This document shows, piece by piece, positions 8,482 to 16,849 of a stretch of 52,993 nucleotides of DNA; the stretch's first letter is position 1; each line of letters opens with the position of its first letter. The notes beneath the pieces were generated by a model. That model saw nothing but the letters and a program-made list of their open reading frames with translations. It ran no database searches and had not been told where the DNA came from. The position numbers and the translations under genes are program-made. The stretch comes from Streptomyces mesophilus (lineage in GTDB: Bacteria > Actinomycetota > Actinomycetes > Streptomycetales > Streptomycetaceae). The stretch is taken from the NCBI RefSeq assembly GCF_011044995.1, contig NZ_JAAKZW010000024.1, positions 1 to 52,993 on the forward strand. The letters run 5' to 3'.

Positions 8482-9339
8482 TCAGTCGCCCCCGCATCCG
8501 CCGCAACTGCTGCAGGAATCCACGTCGACGCTGTCGGCCCATGAACCTGAACCGGACTGGCTCCGACTGCGGGTGGGGGGCCGGTAGGGAGGCGGCGGTG
8601 GCTTCGGTCGCTCCTTGGCGCGGGCTATCGCCTGCCGTGTGTCTTCGGATAATGCCGCGCGTGCCCTGTCCGTCTTGTCCCTGCAGAACGCATCAAGCGC
8701 CTTCCAACGGCGCCGCTTCTCCGACGGCCACAGACAGGCAGGCCCCCACTGAACCGCCCAGGCCCCCATGCAGACGTACAGCCACACCGTTCTGTCGGCA
8801 TCGGGAAAGAACGGCACGGGCGCTTCGGCCATACCGGCGTTGATGCCCATGCCGATGCTGGTCACTATCGTGGTGGCCAGCATCAGGGTCTGGCTTTTGC
8901 CCGATGCCGTCATACGCACCTTGGGCGATCTGACCTCGACGAGTTGCCGGAACCGGGTGAAGCGGGCCTGGTCCACGATCTCGTACAGCTTGGTTGTGGT
9001 GTTGGCCGGCGTCCTGTGGATCTCCTCGACCAGGGCGCGCAGGGCAGGGTCCGTCTGCTCCCTGCCGCGGCGGGTGGGACGTAACTCGCCGCCGTAGGAC
9101 GTCTTCACCACGCCGTCGTCGACGAGCATGCAGACCGCGGTCTCCGCGGCTTCGGCCATGCCGCCGAGCAGGAACGAGGCCCGCACCGGGTGAAGTTGGC
9201 CGGCGATGAGACGCTGCACGGTCCGGCGCGCATCCCTGTCGCGGAACCGGCAGTACGCCCCGCGCAGCGCGTTGCACGCAGCGAAGATCAGCAGCCAGGA
9301 GGCCACGATCCCCTCGCTGTCGGTCAGCCACCAGTCCAC
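8482..9339 (-). CDS. TIGR04222-type membrane protein with CGGCGG tail
   Basis: The protein has 285 residues. Apolar segments near the N-terminus (VASWLLIFAACNALRG) and around residues 160-180 and 190-215 give about three membrane spans. Between the first two lies a cytoplasmic part typical of the TIGR04222 family. The extreme C-terminus is SCSSCGGCGGD, the Cys/Gly tail that marks many members of that actinobacterial family of unknown function. I chose GTG 9339, preceded by GGGGG, over a TTG further upstream. Codon 86 is TTA, rare in Streptomyces, which makes translation dependent on the bldA tRNA. The neighbours are eCIS regulatory and accessory genes on the same strand. Confidence 0.8.
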   Translation of the reverse strand: MDWWLTDSEGIVASWLLIFAACNALRGAYCRFRDRDARRTVQRLIAGQLHPVRASFLLGGMAEAAETAVCMLVDDGVVKTSYGGELRPTRRGREQTDPALRALVEEIHRTPANTTTKLYEIVDQARFTRFRQLVEVRSPKVRMTASGKSQTLMLATTIVTSIGMGINAGMAEAPVPFFPDADRTVWLYVCMGAWAVQWGPACLWPSEKRRRWKALDAFCRDKTDRARAALSEDTRQAIARAKERPKPPPPPYRPPTRSRSQSGSGSWADSVDVDSCSSCGGCGGD

Positions 9340-9473
9340 CGTTCGCCCCCAGCCTTCGGCGGTGCCTTGGCCGTGCCCAGCGGCGGTCAACCGCGCTGAT
9401 GTGCCCAGGGTAGCGACGAGGCCCCCTTACGGGCAGGGGTGTGCTTCGGCTTCCGAACCCTCCGCGTCGATCT

Positions 9474-10280
9474 TCAAGCAGAACGTCCCCTCAGGGCGCG
9501 TGGGCGTGGGCTGGCGCTGTGGGGCGAGCGGCGCATCTGCAGATGGGTGGAGAGCAGGGCGGAGAACTCACGGCACGGTTGCGTGTCGAGCTCGCGACGC
9601 AAGGTCTCCGCGTAGGCGTCGTGGCAGCGCCGCGCCTCTGTCCAGTTGTTCTCGCCCAGATGTGCCTGGACCAGGGCGAGTTGAGCGCTCTCGCGCAGTG
9701 GGTCGGCGCTCACCACGAGCAACGCGGCGTCGATGGCTTCGGCGTGATCTCCGCGCCGTGTCAGACTCCGGCTCTGCGTCTCCAGGGCGTGCAGCAGTCG
9801 CTGCCTGAACCGTTCGCGTTCGAGCAGCGCCCAGTCCTCGTACCAACCGGGCAGCAGATCCAGTGCGTCCGGGGTCGACGGCAGCGCGTGCAGGTCGTCG
9901 ATCGACGCCTGCTCACCTGCTACTCGGGCGGCCCAGGCCACGACCAGATGCAGGTCCACCAGAACCCGCTCGTGGAGGGTCAGGGCGTACTTGTCGACGG
10001 CAAGGAGTTCAAGTCCTACCTTGTTCAGCCGCCACAAGGCCGAGCGGAGATTACCGGCCGCCCTGGAGTCGTCGCCGCATGGCCAGAGCGTTCCGGCCGC
10101 GTACGAGCGCTGCACGCGGCCGGGATGCAGGGCAACGAAGGCCAAGAGGCGTTTGCTGCCTTCCGGTATCTCGATCCGGCACCCGTCCAGCGAGACGAAG
10201 GGCCCTCCGAAAAGATGGAGGACCGGTTGGGCGCCGTGGCATTCGCGATGCAGCAGAACGCGGATGATTTCCGGGAACAT
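9474..10280 (-). CDS. SARP-type transcriptional regulator (winged helix plus BTAD)
   Basis: At 268 residues this has the usual length of a Streptomyces antibiotic regulatory protein. Residues about 20-85 form the OmpR-like DNA-binding domain (GGPFVSLDG, then RLLAFVALHPGRVQR and LRSALWRLNK). The remainder is the all-helical bacterial transcriptional activation domain (WYEDWALLERERFRQ, then ADPLRESAQLALVQAHL). The start at ATG 10280 follows AAGGGGG with good spacing and removes a poorly conserved 17-residue leader. Lying in a minus-strand group divergent from the injection-system operon, it is the most likely local activator of that operon; the target is inference. Confidence 0.85.
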   Translation of the reverse strand: MFPEIIRVLLHRECHGAQPVLHLFGGPFVSLDGCRIEIPEGSKRLLAFVALHPGRVQRSYAAGTLWPCGDDSRAAGNLRSALWRLNKVGLELLAVDKYALTLHERVLVDLHLVVAWAARVAGEQASIDDLHALPSTPDALDLLPGWYEDWALLERERFRQRLLHALETQSRSLTRRGDHAEAIDAALLVVSADPLRESAQLALVQAHLGENNWTEARRCHDAYAETLRRELDTQPCREFSALLSTHLQMRRSPHSASPRPRALRGRSA

Positions 10281-10362
10281 CGAGGCCCCCTTCGCGCGGA
10301 ATGAGAAGACCGGCCCCGCGAACTCAAGCACCCGGTCGTCACCCGGCTGTCACCGCCTCAAG

Positions 10363-10578
10363 CTACTCGTGGATGCTCCGTTCCGCGGCTGCGAATTCGG
10401 TCAGGAACTCGCGGACGGCGGCCACGGCCGCGTCGATCTCGGACACGGTGAGGGTGCGTCCAGTCGACGTCCGGCTGATGTCCGGAACGAGCAGGAGTGT
10501 GAGGTGCAGCCCGCTGCGCTGGGCTTCGGCGCGCACTTGGCAGACGCCGGTACGGATAGGGACGTTCCGCGTGCCCAT
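10363..10578 (-). CDS. 71-aa hypothetical protein
   Basis: This small protein has a predicted beta/alpha layout: strands in the first half (LHLTLLLVPDIS) and a long amphipathic helix at the end (VSEIDAAVAAVREFLTEF). It has no membrane segment or known motif. It sits in the same minus-strand run between the Cys-rich protein and the SARP gene, with 51- and 82-bp gaps. Its GC-rich third positions and operon position support a real gene, but the ribosome-binding site is poor. Confidence 0.55.
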   Translation of the reverse strand: MGTRNVPIRTGVCQVRAEAQRSGLHLTLLLVPDISRTSTGRTLTVSEIDAAVAAVREFLTEFAAAERSIHE

Positions 10579-10629
10579 CAGGGGGTCACTCTTGTCTCAC
10601 CGCAGCCATGGCGATATTCCTTCCGCAGT

Positions 10630-11748
10630 TCACGCCATGCCCGATTGCCGGGCGCCGCCTTCCCTCGGGCGCAGCTTGAGCTCCACCGCGAGGGTCTCGG
10701 CCACCATGTGAGCGCGCAGCCATGCGCACCGCCTCGCGCGTGACTCCTCCTGGCATGTCAAGTACGCCTGGTCCCCGGCTAGTTGGGCGAGCAGCTCTCG
10801 CCCGCGAAGCGAACCCGTGAGCGCGCAGCACAGGCACTCCTGGTACTCGTTCACATCGGCGAAGCGGCCCCAGATCGCGTCCGCCGCGTAGGAGACCTGC
10901 TTGGCGCGGGCGTAGAGCTTCTTGGCGCTCTCGCGGGGTTCGGCCTTGCCGGCGGTGTCCAGTTCGGCCAGCAGCGCCTGCAGCGCGGCAGCGCGCTTGC
11001 GCACCGCTTCCGGCTCCATGACGAGCACGTCGTCGAAGCACTTCTCGACCCGCTCGACCCGCAGGCGCAGCCCTTCGCTCTGGTCCACGGTCCAGGTCTC
11101 GTCCTCGAACCTGCAATCGTCGTCGACGCAGCAGCCCTCCTGGTCGGGGCAGTCTTCGAGACAGTCGAGGACTTGCTGGAACGCGCGGTCGAGACAGTCG
11201 ATCTCGTCCCGGTGGAGCCGGCATCGGATCTCGGCCAGCGCCTCCTCCACCTTGCTCCTGACTTCGGCGACGATCTCGGCGGCTTCGTCGCGTGCCGTGC
11301 CGTACTCACCGCGGGCGGTCTCGAACGCGGTACGCCGCTTACCGAGGGCTTCGGACACGGTGGCGAACGCGTCGGATTCCGCCTTCACCGCCCTGGCCCG
11401 GCATTGCAGGTCGTCGATGGCGCCGGTGTCGCACTCCATGGAGGGCGGGCACGGGTGCGTCGAGGGGTGCGTCTTGTCCGGCGCCGGATGGTGCTGCGTC
11501 GTACCGCTCTGCGTCGTACCGCGCTTTGCCGTACCGGACTGTGTCGGGTCGGTCTGTGTCGTACCGCTCTTCGGCGGCTCGCTCTGCGACGGATCGCTCC
11601 GAGTGGGCTGATGAGCGGTGCCGGTGGCCTTGTCCCGTTCCGGGTCGGAGGGCGGCGGCTCCTGTGCGTACCTGGATGCCGGCCACGGGCCGCCCCGCGG
11701 CTGTCGGCCGTAACGCGCCTCCTGGTCGCTTTCATGCGGCGTGGTCAT
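10630..11748 (-). CDS. Cys-rich coiled protein with pentapeptide repeats, eCIS neighbour
   Basis: The protein has 372 residues, read from the ATG at 11748 behind a strong GGGAGGG. A GTG at 11820 gives a longer form without a ribosome-binding site. The N-terminal ~110 residues are disordered and Ser/Thr/Pro/Gln-rich, with pentapeptide repeats. The rest is helical and partly coiled-coil, with 16 cysteines in pairs and clusters (CLEDCPDQEGCCVDDDC, ECLCCAL) that suggest metal binding. There is no signal peptide. It is the first gene of the minus-strand group divergent from the eCIS operon. I recognise no family; a regulatory or chaperone role for the particle is only a guess. Confidence 0.7.
   Translation of the reverse strand: MTTPHESDQEARYGRQPRGGPWPASRYAQEPPPSDPERDKATGTAHQPTRSDPSQSEPPKSGTTQTDPTQSGTAKRGTTQSGTTQHHPAPDKTHPSTHPCPPSMECDTGAIDDLQCRARAVKAESDAFATVSEALGKRRTAFETARGEYGTARDEAAEIVAEVRSKVEEALAEIRCRLHRDEIDCLDRAFQQVLDCLEDCPDQEGCCVDDDCRFEDETWTVDQSEGLRLRVERVEKCFDDVLVMEPEAVRKRAAALQALLAELDTAGKAEPRESAKKLYARAKQVSYAADAIWGRFADVNEYQECLCCALTGSLRGRELLAQLAGDQAYLTCQEESRARRCAWLRAHMVAETLAVELKLRPREGGARQSGMA
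11494..11598 (-). repeat. Seven 15-bp tandem repeats coding pentapeptides
   Basis: Seven 15-bp units, with consensus close to CTGCGTCGTACCGCT on the plus strand, follow each other without gaps. On the coding strand they read SGTTQ, RGTTQ, SGTAK, TDPTQ, SGTTQ, SEPPK and SDPSQ. The units stay in frame, so copy number can vary without a frameshift. They form part of the disordered leader of the Cys-rich protein. Confidence 0.8.
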
Positions 11749-11894
11749 CTTCTTGATCCCTCCCGGCAGCGACAACGGACGGTCCGCGGTACCGGGCCCA
11801 GGCTTGCCGGGCGTCGTCACGGTCGCGTCGCCGCGAAGGGACGGAGCGGACTACGTGACGGGCGGGTGACGTCCGCGGCGGGACAGTCCACGGC
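11749..11894. promoter_or_regulatory. Divergent control region of the eCIS operon
   Basis: This 146-bp gap separates the minus-strand accessory/regulator group from the first plus-strand eCIS gene, so both promoters should lie here. I see no convincing -10 or SARP heptamer repeat by eye. The longer GTG start of the Cys-rich gene would use part of it. Confidence 0.5.
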
Positions 11895-12488
11895 ATGAGC
11901 AGCTTCCGAGTTCTTGCCGTCGCCAGCGAAGGGCTGCGCCGACTGTTGTGGAACTCGATCGGCGCGGACCCGGTCACCCGCCCTTTGGTGGGCACCGAGG
12001 ACGCGATCGTGTTTCTCAACCCGACGGCCACGGCGCAGGATTCGGCGCGGCGGCTGTCGTTGTGGCTGTACCACGTGGGCGAGGACGAGCACGTGAAGAA
12101 CACCCCGGCGGTGCGCCTGAACACCGGTGCCTTCCGGATGACGCCGCTCGCCTTGGACCTCTTTTACCTGCTCACCCCGTTCGCCTCCAGCGGGGAAGCC
12201 GACCATCTGCTGCTCGGCAAAGCGATGCAGACGTTCCATGACACGGGAACGGCACGGATCGTCGACGTCACGGCCGACGTCAACGAGGAGCTGCGCATCA
12301 CCCTGTTCCGCCGTTCGCTCGACGAAATCTCCCAGGTCTGGCAGGCGCTGCGCGAACCGTACCGATTGAGCGTCTGTTACCAGGTGAAGGTCACGCACCT
12401 GGATTCCGAGCGCGTCGACGCGTCGGCTCCCGTGGTCGAGGTGACCGGCGCTTGGACACCGCAGACGGAACCGGTGGGTGCCCCGTGA
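11895..12488 (+). CDS. cis16: eCIS cap/tail terminator protein (Pvc16/Afp16, DUF4255)
   Basis: The 197-residue protein matches the DUF4255 (Pvc16_N) family: an N-terminal helix followed by IVFLNPTATAQDS, LSLWLYHVGEDEHVKN, PLALDLFYLLTPF, then the LLGKAMQTFHDTG strip. In Afp and PVC particles this protein closes the distal end of tube and sheath and sets particle length. As the first gene of the structural operon it overlaps the next gene by four bases (GTGA). The ATG has only weak upstream purines. Confidence 0.88.
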   Translation: MSSFRVLAVASEGLRRLLWNSIGADPVTRPLVGTEDAIVFLNPTATAQDSARRLSLWLYHVGEDEHVKNTPAVRLNTGAFRMTPLALDLFYLLTPFASSGEADHLLLGKAMQTFHDTGTARIVDVTADVNEELRITLFRRSLDEISQVWQALREPYRLSVCYQVKVTHLDSERVDASAPVVEVTGAWTPQTEPVGAP

Positions 12489-13198
12489 GCGCCGCCCTGG
12501 CCGAGGTCCGCCGATACCGCCCCTTGGGCATCTTCGATGTCCGTGACCGTTACCTCGAGCAGCAGCGCGGTGATGGTCTGGCAGCGACGGTCAGGGGGCG
12601 GGTGCGGTTCGCGGTCGTCACCGTCGTCACGCCCGAGGGAGCGTCGCGTCCGGCGGGCTGGTCCCTTGTCACGCGGCCGACCCTGTCCGGGCTCGCGGTA
12701 TTCCAGCGGGACATGGTCGAGGACCGGCCGCCCCGCGTGGTGCACCGGCTCAGCCCCACGGCGACCAGCGTCGAACTGCGGGTCTCCTGCTCCTGGTTCC
12801 AGACCCGGGACTTCACGTTCCGGCCGGGCACGGGGCAACGCCACCAGATCGATCTGGAGCCGGCGATCGACTATCCGTTCGCGGGCATCCCCGCCCGGGC
12901 CGGCACCGTGGGGCCGGCAATGCTGAGAGGGGCAGTCCGCGACGACACGGGCAGGGGAGTGGCCGGCGCCGTCGTCCAGGTCACGGAGGGCGGCTACCGC
13001 TACAGCACTGGCGAGGACGGTGCCTGGGTGGTCACGCTCATGGACGATCTTCCGTGGACGGCAGGCCGGCTCGCGGTCCGGGTCCGCGTCACTCCGCCGC
13101 CCGGCTATGGCCCGCCACCGGCCGGACCGAGCGTGGCCGTCACGGCGCTGCGTGGGGCCACGGTGTCCGTTCCCGATATCCGGCTCCGGCTGTCCTGA
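12485..13198 (+). CDS. eCIS-associated carboxypeptidase-regulatory-like protein
   Basis: The protein has 237 residues from GTG 12485, overlapping the stop of the cap gene. The N-terminal half is strand-rich (ARVTVVTPEGASRP-like segments, VELRVSCSWFQTRDF). Residues about 155-235 form a transthyretin-like carboxypeptidase-regulatory domain with the usual LRGAVRDDTGRGVAGAVVQV and later EDGAWVV segments. There is no signal peptide. Genes like this occur in actinobacterial eCIS loci beside the cap gene. A structural decoration or capping partner is the most likely role; exact function unknown. Confidence 0.75.
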   Translation: MSAALAEVRRYRPLGIFDVRDRYLEQQRGDGLAATVRGRVRFAVVTVVTPEGASRPAGWSLVTRPTLSGLAVFQRDMVEDRPPRVVHRLSPTATSVELRVSCSWFQTRDFTFRPGTGQRHQIDLEPAIDYPFAGIPARAGTVGPAMLRGAVRDDTGRGVAGAVVQVTEGGYRYSTGEDGAWVVTLMDDLPWTAGRLAVRVRVTPPPGYGPPPAGPSVAVTALRGATVSVPDIRLRLS

Positions 13199-13207
13199 GG
13201 AGATGAC

Positions 13208-14812
13208 ATGCCTGAATACCTCGCACCCGGTGTCTACACCGAGGAGATCAACACCGGGCCGGTACCGATCGAGGGCGTCAGCACCAGTACGGCGGGCTTC
13301 GTCGGGCTCACCGAGCGTGGACCGACCATGATCCGGATGGTGACCAGCCTGCGCGAGTTCTCCCGGTGGTACGGCGGCCCGGTCGATCCGGACACCGTGT
13401 CGTATCTGCCGTTCGCCGCCAGGGGGTTCTTCGACAATGGCGGGCAGCGGCTCTTCGTGGCCCGGGTGACCCGGCCGAACGCGGTCTCCTCGAGCGTGAC
13501 GCTCGCGACCGGCACCGGCGGTCTGGTGCTCGACGCGATCGGCCCCGGCAACTTGGACGGCCGGCTGTTCGTGAAGGTCCGCGTGGCCAGCCGACGCGAC
13601 CCGGACGATCCCACCTCGCCCGACCCCACCCGGTTCCGTCTCCAGGTGATCTACTACGCGACCCGGCCGCCGCTGCCGCTGGTCGACCCGTTCGTGCGGG
13701 AGGCTCTGCGTGACACCGGCCGGCGGGAGCCCGACGAGTCGGAGGACTGGGACGACCTCTCCGCGAACCCGGGATCGAGCGACTACGTGCTCACGGTCCT
13801 GCAGGCGTCGCACCTGGTGACGGCCTCGGTCTCCGGCACACCGGACAGGCCGGCCGACGTCGACTGGACGCCGTTCGCCGGGGGCGCCGATGGCGATGCC
13901 ATGACGGCGGACCAGTTCCTGGGCACCGAGGTGCCGCCGACCGGTCTCAACGGGCTGCGCCAGATCGACGCGGTCTCCCTGCTCTGCGTACCCGATGAGG
14001 TGAACAGTCGCCTGCTGCCCGATGACGGGGCCCGCGACGAGATCCGCGACGCGCTCGTCACACAGTGCGAGGAGCTGGCGGACCGCTTCGCCGTCCTCCA
14101 AGTCGACCGTGGGCAGGGCAACGTAGGCAGCATCGATCCGCCGCTGACGACGTCGTACGCCGCCATCTACTACCCCTGGCTGCGGGTGCTCGACTCGCGG
14201 ACCGGAGACACTCGGCTCGTGCCGCCCGGCGGCCATGTGGTCGGTGTGTACGCGGCCACCGACATCGAGCGCGGGGTGCACAAGGCACCCGCCAACGTCG
14301 ATCTGCGCGGCATCGTCCGACGGGATCTGCCGGGCGACCGCAAACCGCTCGAGTTCCTGATCAACAAACGGCAGCAGGACCTCCTCAACCCCAAGGGCAT
14401 CAATGTCTGCCGCGACTTCCGGGCCGATCGCCGCGGGATCCGGGTGTGGGGCGCGCGCACGCTGTCGGCCGACGCGCAGTGGAAGTACGTCAACGTGCGC
14501 CGCCTGTTCATCTTCGTCGAGGAGTCCATCGACGAGGGCGTTCAGTGGGTGGTCTTCGAACCGAACAGCAAGCAGACCTGGGACCGGGTGCGGCGCAGTA
14601 TCTCGAACTTCCTCGTGAGTGTCTGGAAGAGCGGTGCGCTCATGGGCTCCCGACCCGAAGAGGCGTTCTTCGTGCGCTGCGACCGCACCACGATGACCCA
14701 GCAGGAGATCGACAACGGCCAACTGGTCTGTTACATCGGCCTCGCCGCGGTGAAGCCCGCCGAGTTCGTCATCCTGCGCTACAGCCAGATGACCGCCGAC
14801 GCGGAATCGTAG
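13208..14812 (+). CDS. cis2: Contractile sheath protein (Afp2/Pvc2-like)
   Basis: The 534-residue protein starts with the sheath N-terminal arm EYLAPGVYTEEINTG and GVSTSTAGFVGLTERGP, followed by FFDNGGQRLFVARV. The C-terminal sheath fold has WKYVNVRRLFIFVEESID, WVVFEPNS and the final LVCYIGLAAVKPAEFVILR strand. Sheath subunits form the outer helical tube whose contraction drives the inner tube. A strong GAGGAG ribosome-binding site precedes the ATG and the previous gene ends 9 bp upstream. It is full length with intact N- and C-terminal handshake strands, so this is the main sheath subunit. Confidence 0.95.
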   Translation: MPEYLAPGVYTEEINTGPVPIEGVSTSTAGFVGLTERGPTMIRMVTSLREFSRWYGGPVDPDTVSYLPFAARGFFDNGGQRLFVARVTRPNAVSSSVTLATGTGGLVLDAIGPGNLDGRLFVKVRVASRRDPDDPTSPDPTRFRLQVIYYATRPPLPLVDPFVREALRDTGRREPDESEDWDDLSANPGSSDYVLTVLQASHLVTASVSGTPDRPADVDWTPFAGGADGDAMTADQFLGTEVPPTGLNGLRQIDAVSLLCVPDEVNSRLLPDDGARDEIRDALVTQCEELADRFAVLQVDRGQGNVGSIDPPLTTSYAAIYYPWLRVLDSRTGDTRLVPPGGHVVGVYAATDIERGVHKAPANVDLRGIVRRDLPGDRKPLEFLINKRQQDLLNPKGINVCRDFRADRRGIRVWGARTLSADAQWKYVNVRRLFIFVEESIDEGVQWVVFEPNSKQTWDRVRRSISNFLVSVWKSGALMGSRPEEAFFVRCDRTTMTQQEIDNGQLVCYIGLAAVKPAEFVILRYSQMTADAES

Positions 14813-14822
14813 GAGGAGATCC

Positions 14823-15260
14823 ATGCCTGCCACCGGTGCGCGGAACGACCCGTACTCGGCCTTCAACTTCATCGTCGAGATCGACGGTGTGATCGTCGGC
14901 GGCTTCGCCGAGGCCGGCGGCCTCACCGCCGAGACCGACATCATCGAGTACCGCAACGGTGACGAGGACATCACCGTTCGTAAACTCCCGGGCAAGGCCA
15001 AGTACCCCAACATCACGCTGAAGCGCGGCTTCACCGATTCGCGCGAGCTGTGGGAGTGGCGCAGGCGGGTCATCGAGGGCCGCACCGAGCGCAGGTCGGG
15101 CAGCATCCAACTCCTCGACGAAGCACGCCGGCCGGCCCTGACGTGGAACTTCCGCGAGGGATGGCCTTCCAAGTGGGAAGGTCCGGCGCTCAACGCAAAG
15201 AACAACGATGTGGCGATCGAGAACCTGGAGATCGCGCACGAAGGGCTGGAGCTGGCATGA
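14823..15260 (+). CDS. cis1: Inner tube protein (Afp1/Pvc1-like)
   Basis: The 145-residue protein has the tail-tube (gp19/Hcp-like) fold: DPYSAFNFIVEIDGV, GGFAEAGGLTAETDIIEYRNG, KLPGKAKYPNITLKRG, ELWEWRRRVIEG and the closing EIAHEGLELA strand. Hexamers stack inside the sheath. A strong AGGAGG precedes the ATG, as expected for a highly expressed subunit. Its stop overlaps the start of the second sheath gene (ATGA). Confidence 0.95.
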   Translation: MPATGARNDPYSAFNFIVEIDGVIVGGFAEAGGLTAETDIIEYRNGDEDITVRKLPGKAKYPNITLKRGFTDSRELWEWRRRVIEGRTERRSGSIQLLDEARRPALTWNFREGWPSKWEGPALNAKNNDVAIENLEIAHEGLELA

Positions 15261-16849
15261 GCCCGCCCGGCCGACCCCCGGCCGCCCCGCTCACCCGGGG
15301 CAGGATGACCGGCCGTGCCCCGGCGTCTGCGGTCCGTGCCGCACCGGGTGTCGCGGTGGCGTGGCTCGACCCCCTCTTCCGCGAACTCGAGGGCCTGCGC
15401 AGCGATATCGCCGGGTTCATCGGCCTCGCCCCGCGCGGGCCCGTCGCGCACGCGCGGCGGCTGGCGAGCGCGAGCGAGTTCGACGAGGTCTACGGCCCGG
15501 CCACCGACGGCTTCTGCCTGGCCCATGCGGTGCATGGATTCTTCGACAACGGCGGGGACACCTGCTGGGTCGTACGCGCCGTCGACCAGCACAAGGCCGC
15601 GGCCGCGACGGTGGCCGTCGGAAGCGATCCGGTCCTGCACTGCGTGGCCCACAGCCCCGGACAGTGGGGCAACGGAATGTCCGTCGAGGTGCTGCCCAGC
15701 GGCCGCGACCGGGTGAGGGTCACCGTGGTGGCGCCCGACGGCCGCAGCGAGCAGTGGCGCGATCTCGATGGCCAGGGCCTGTTGGCGCGCTTCGGTGTCT
15801 CCGCGACGTCCGACCGGACCTCCGCCCTCGTCCGCATGGAGTTTCCTGAGGGGACGGCCGTCCCGAGGTCTGCTGCGCGCGGGGTGTTCAGCGGCGGCGA
15901 CGACGGGCTGGCCACGCTCACCCCCGGCCATCTCGTGGGTGACGACCGCATCAGGCCGGCCGGGCGGAACGGGGCGGCGCTGCTCGACGACATCGATGAG
16001 ATCACCATGATCGCCGTACCCGATCTGGTTCTGAGCCGGAGCGGTCCGGGCTTCGACCCCGAGGGCATCGCCGACGCCCAGGCGTATCTGGCAGGGGAAT
16101 GTCACGCACTGCGGCGCACCGCGCTCCTGCACCATCCGGACCCCGACGCGCTCGTGGACGAGGTGGTGCCGTGGCGGGAGGGTCTCAACTCGGCCTTCGC
16201 CGCCCTGTACTGGCCGTGGCTGCGGATCGCGGACCCTGCCCGCCCCTCCAGGCTGTTAGCTGTGCCGCCGACCGGACATGTCGCAGGCGTCGTGGCCCGC
16301 TCGGACCGTTCGGCAGGACCGCACAAACCCCCGGCAGGCGAGGAGTTGACGGGTGCGCTGGGCATCACCCGGCGTGTCGACGACGAGGACCACGGTCGCG
16401 CGAACAGCGCCGGGGTCAACGCGATTCGCGCGGTGGCCGGACGCGGTCTGCGGCTGCTCGGCTGCCGGACGACGAGCGACGAGACCCAGTGGCGGTATCT
16501 CAACGTCCGGCGGCTGGTGACGCACATCGAGCGAAGCATCGCCTCGTACGCCGCCTGGGTCGTCTTCGAACCGGACGACGAGGGCCTGCGCGAAGACCTG
16601 GAGCGGGTCGTCCGGCAGTACCTCGACGACCTGTGGCGAGCCGGTGTCCTCGACGGCGACACCGCCGAGGGCGCCTACGGGGTGATGGTCGAGGACGTAC
16701 GCATGGCCGAGGCCGAAGGGCGCCTAGTTGTCGAGATCGGTGTACGGCCGCCGTGGCCCGCGGAGTACGTGATGGTCCGGATCGACGTCACCGAGACCGG
16801 AACGGGCGCCGGGACGCGAGGAGGTGAGGGACGTGGCGGCAACGGCTAG
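15257..16849 (+). CDS. Second sheath-type protein (Afp3/Afp4-like), contains a TTA codon
   Basis: The protein has 530 residues. The C-terminal half matches the main sheath (TTSDETQWRYLNVRRLVTHIERSI, WVVFEPDDEG, VEIGVRPPWPAEYVMVR). The N-terminus is different: a Pro/Ala/Arg-rich leader of about 30 residues and a degenerate linker arm (APGVAVAWLD in place of APGVYTEE). This suggests a special position, such as the first sheath ring on the baseplate, as known for Afp4. Codon 334 is TTA (16256-16258), rare in Streptomyces, so complete translation should need the bldA tRNA. Many baseplate genes lie downstream in the same operon. It starts at ATG 15257 inside the tube stop codon. Confidence 0.9.
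   Translation: MSPPGRPPAAPLTRGRMTGRAPASAVRAAPGVAVAWLDPLFRELEGLRSDIAGFIGLAPRGPVAHARRLASASEFDEVYGPATDGFCLAHAVHGFFDNGGDTCWVVRAVDQHKAAAATVAVGSDPVLHCVAHSPGQWGNGMSVEVLPSGRDRVRVTVVAPDGRSEQWRDLDGQGLLARFGVSATSDRTSALVRMEFPEGTAVPRSAARGVFSGGDDGLATLTPGHLVGDDRIRPAGRNGAALLDDIDEITMIAVPDLVLSRSGPGFDPEGIADAQAYLAGECHALRRTALLHHPDPDALVDEVVPWREGLNSAFAALYWPWLRIADPARPSRLLAVPPTGHVAGVVARSDRSAGPHKPPAGEELTGALGITRRVDDEDHGRANSAGVNAIRAVAGRGLRLLGCRTTSDETQWRYLNVRRLVTHIERSIASYAAWVVFEPDDEGLREDLERVVRQYLDDLWRAGVLDGDTAEGAYGVMVEDVRMAEAEGRLVVEIGVRPPWPAEYVMVRIDVTETGTGAGTRGGEGRGGNG

Noticed and set aside
11494..11598. CRISPR-like array
   Set aside because: The 15-bp units have no spacers and code for pentapeptides in frame.
12377..16135. 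Very long minus-strand open frame (about 1250 codons) opposite the eCIS genes
   Set aside because: A typical antisense shadow of GC-rich genes: the plus-strand sheath, tube and cap proteins explain it fully.
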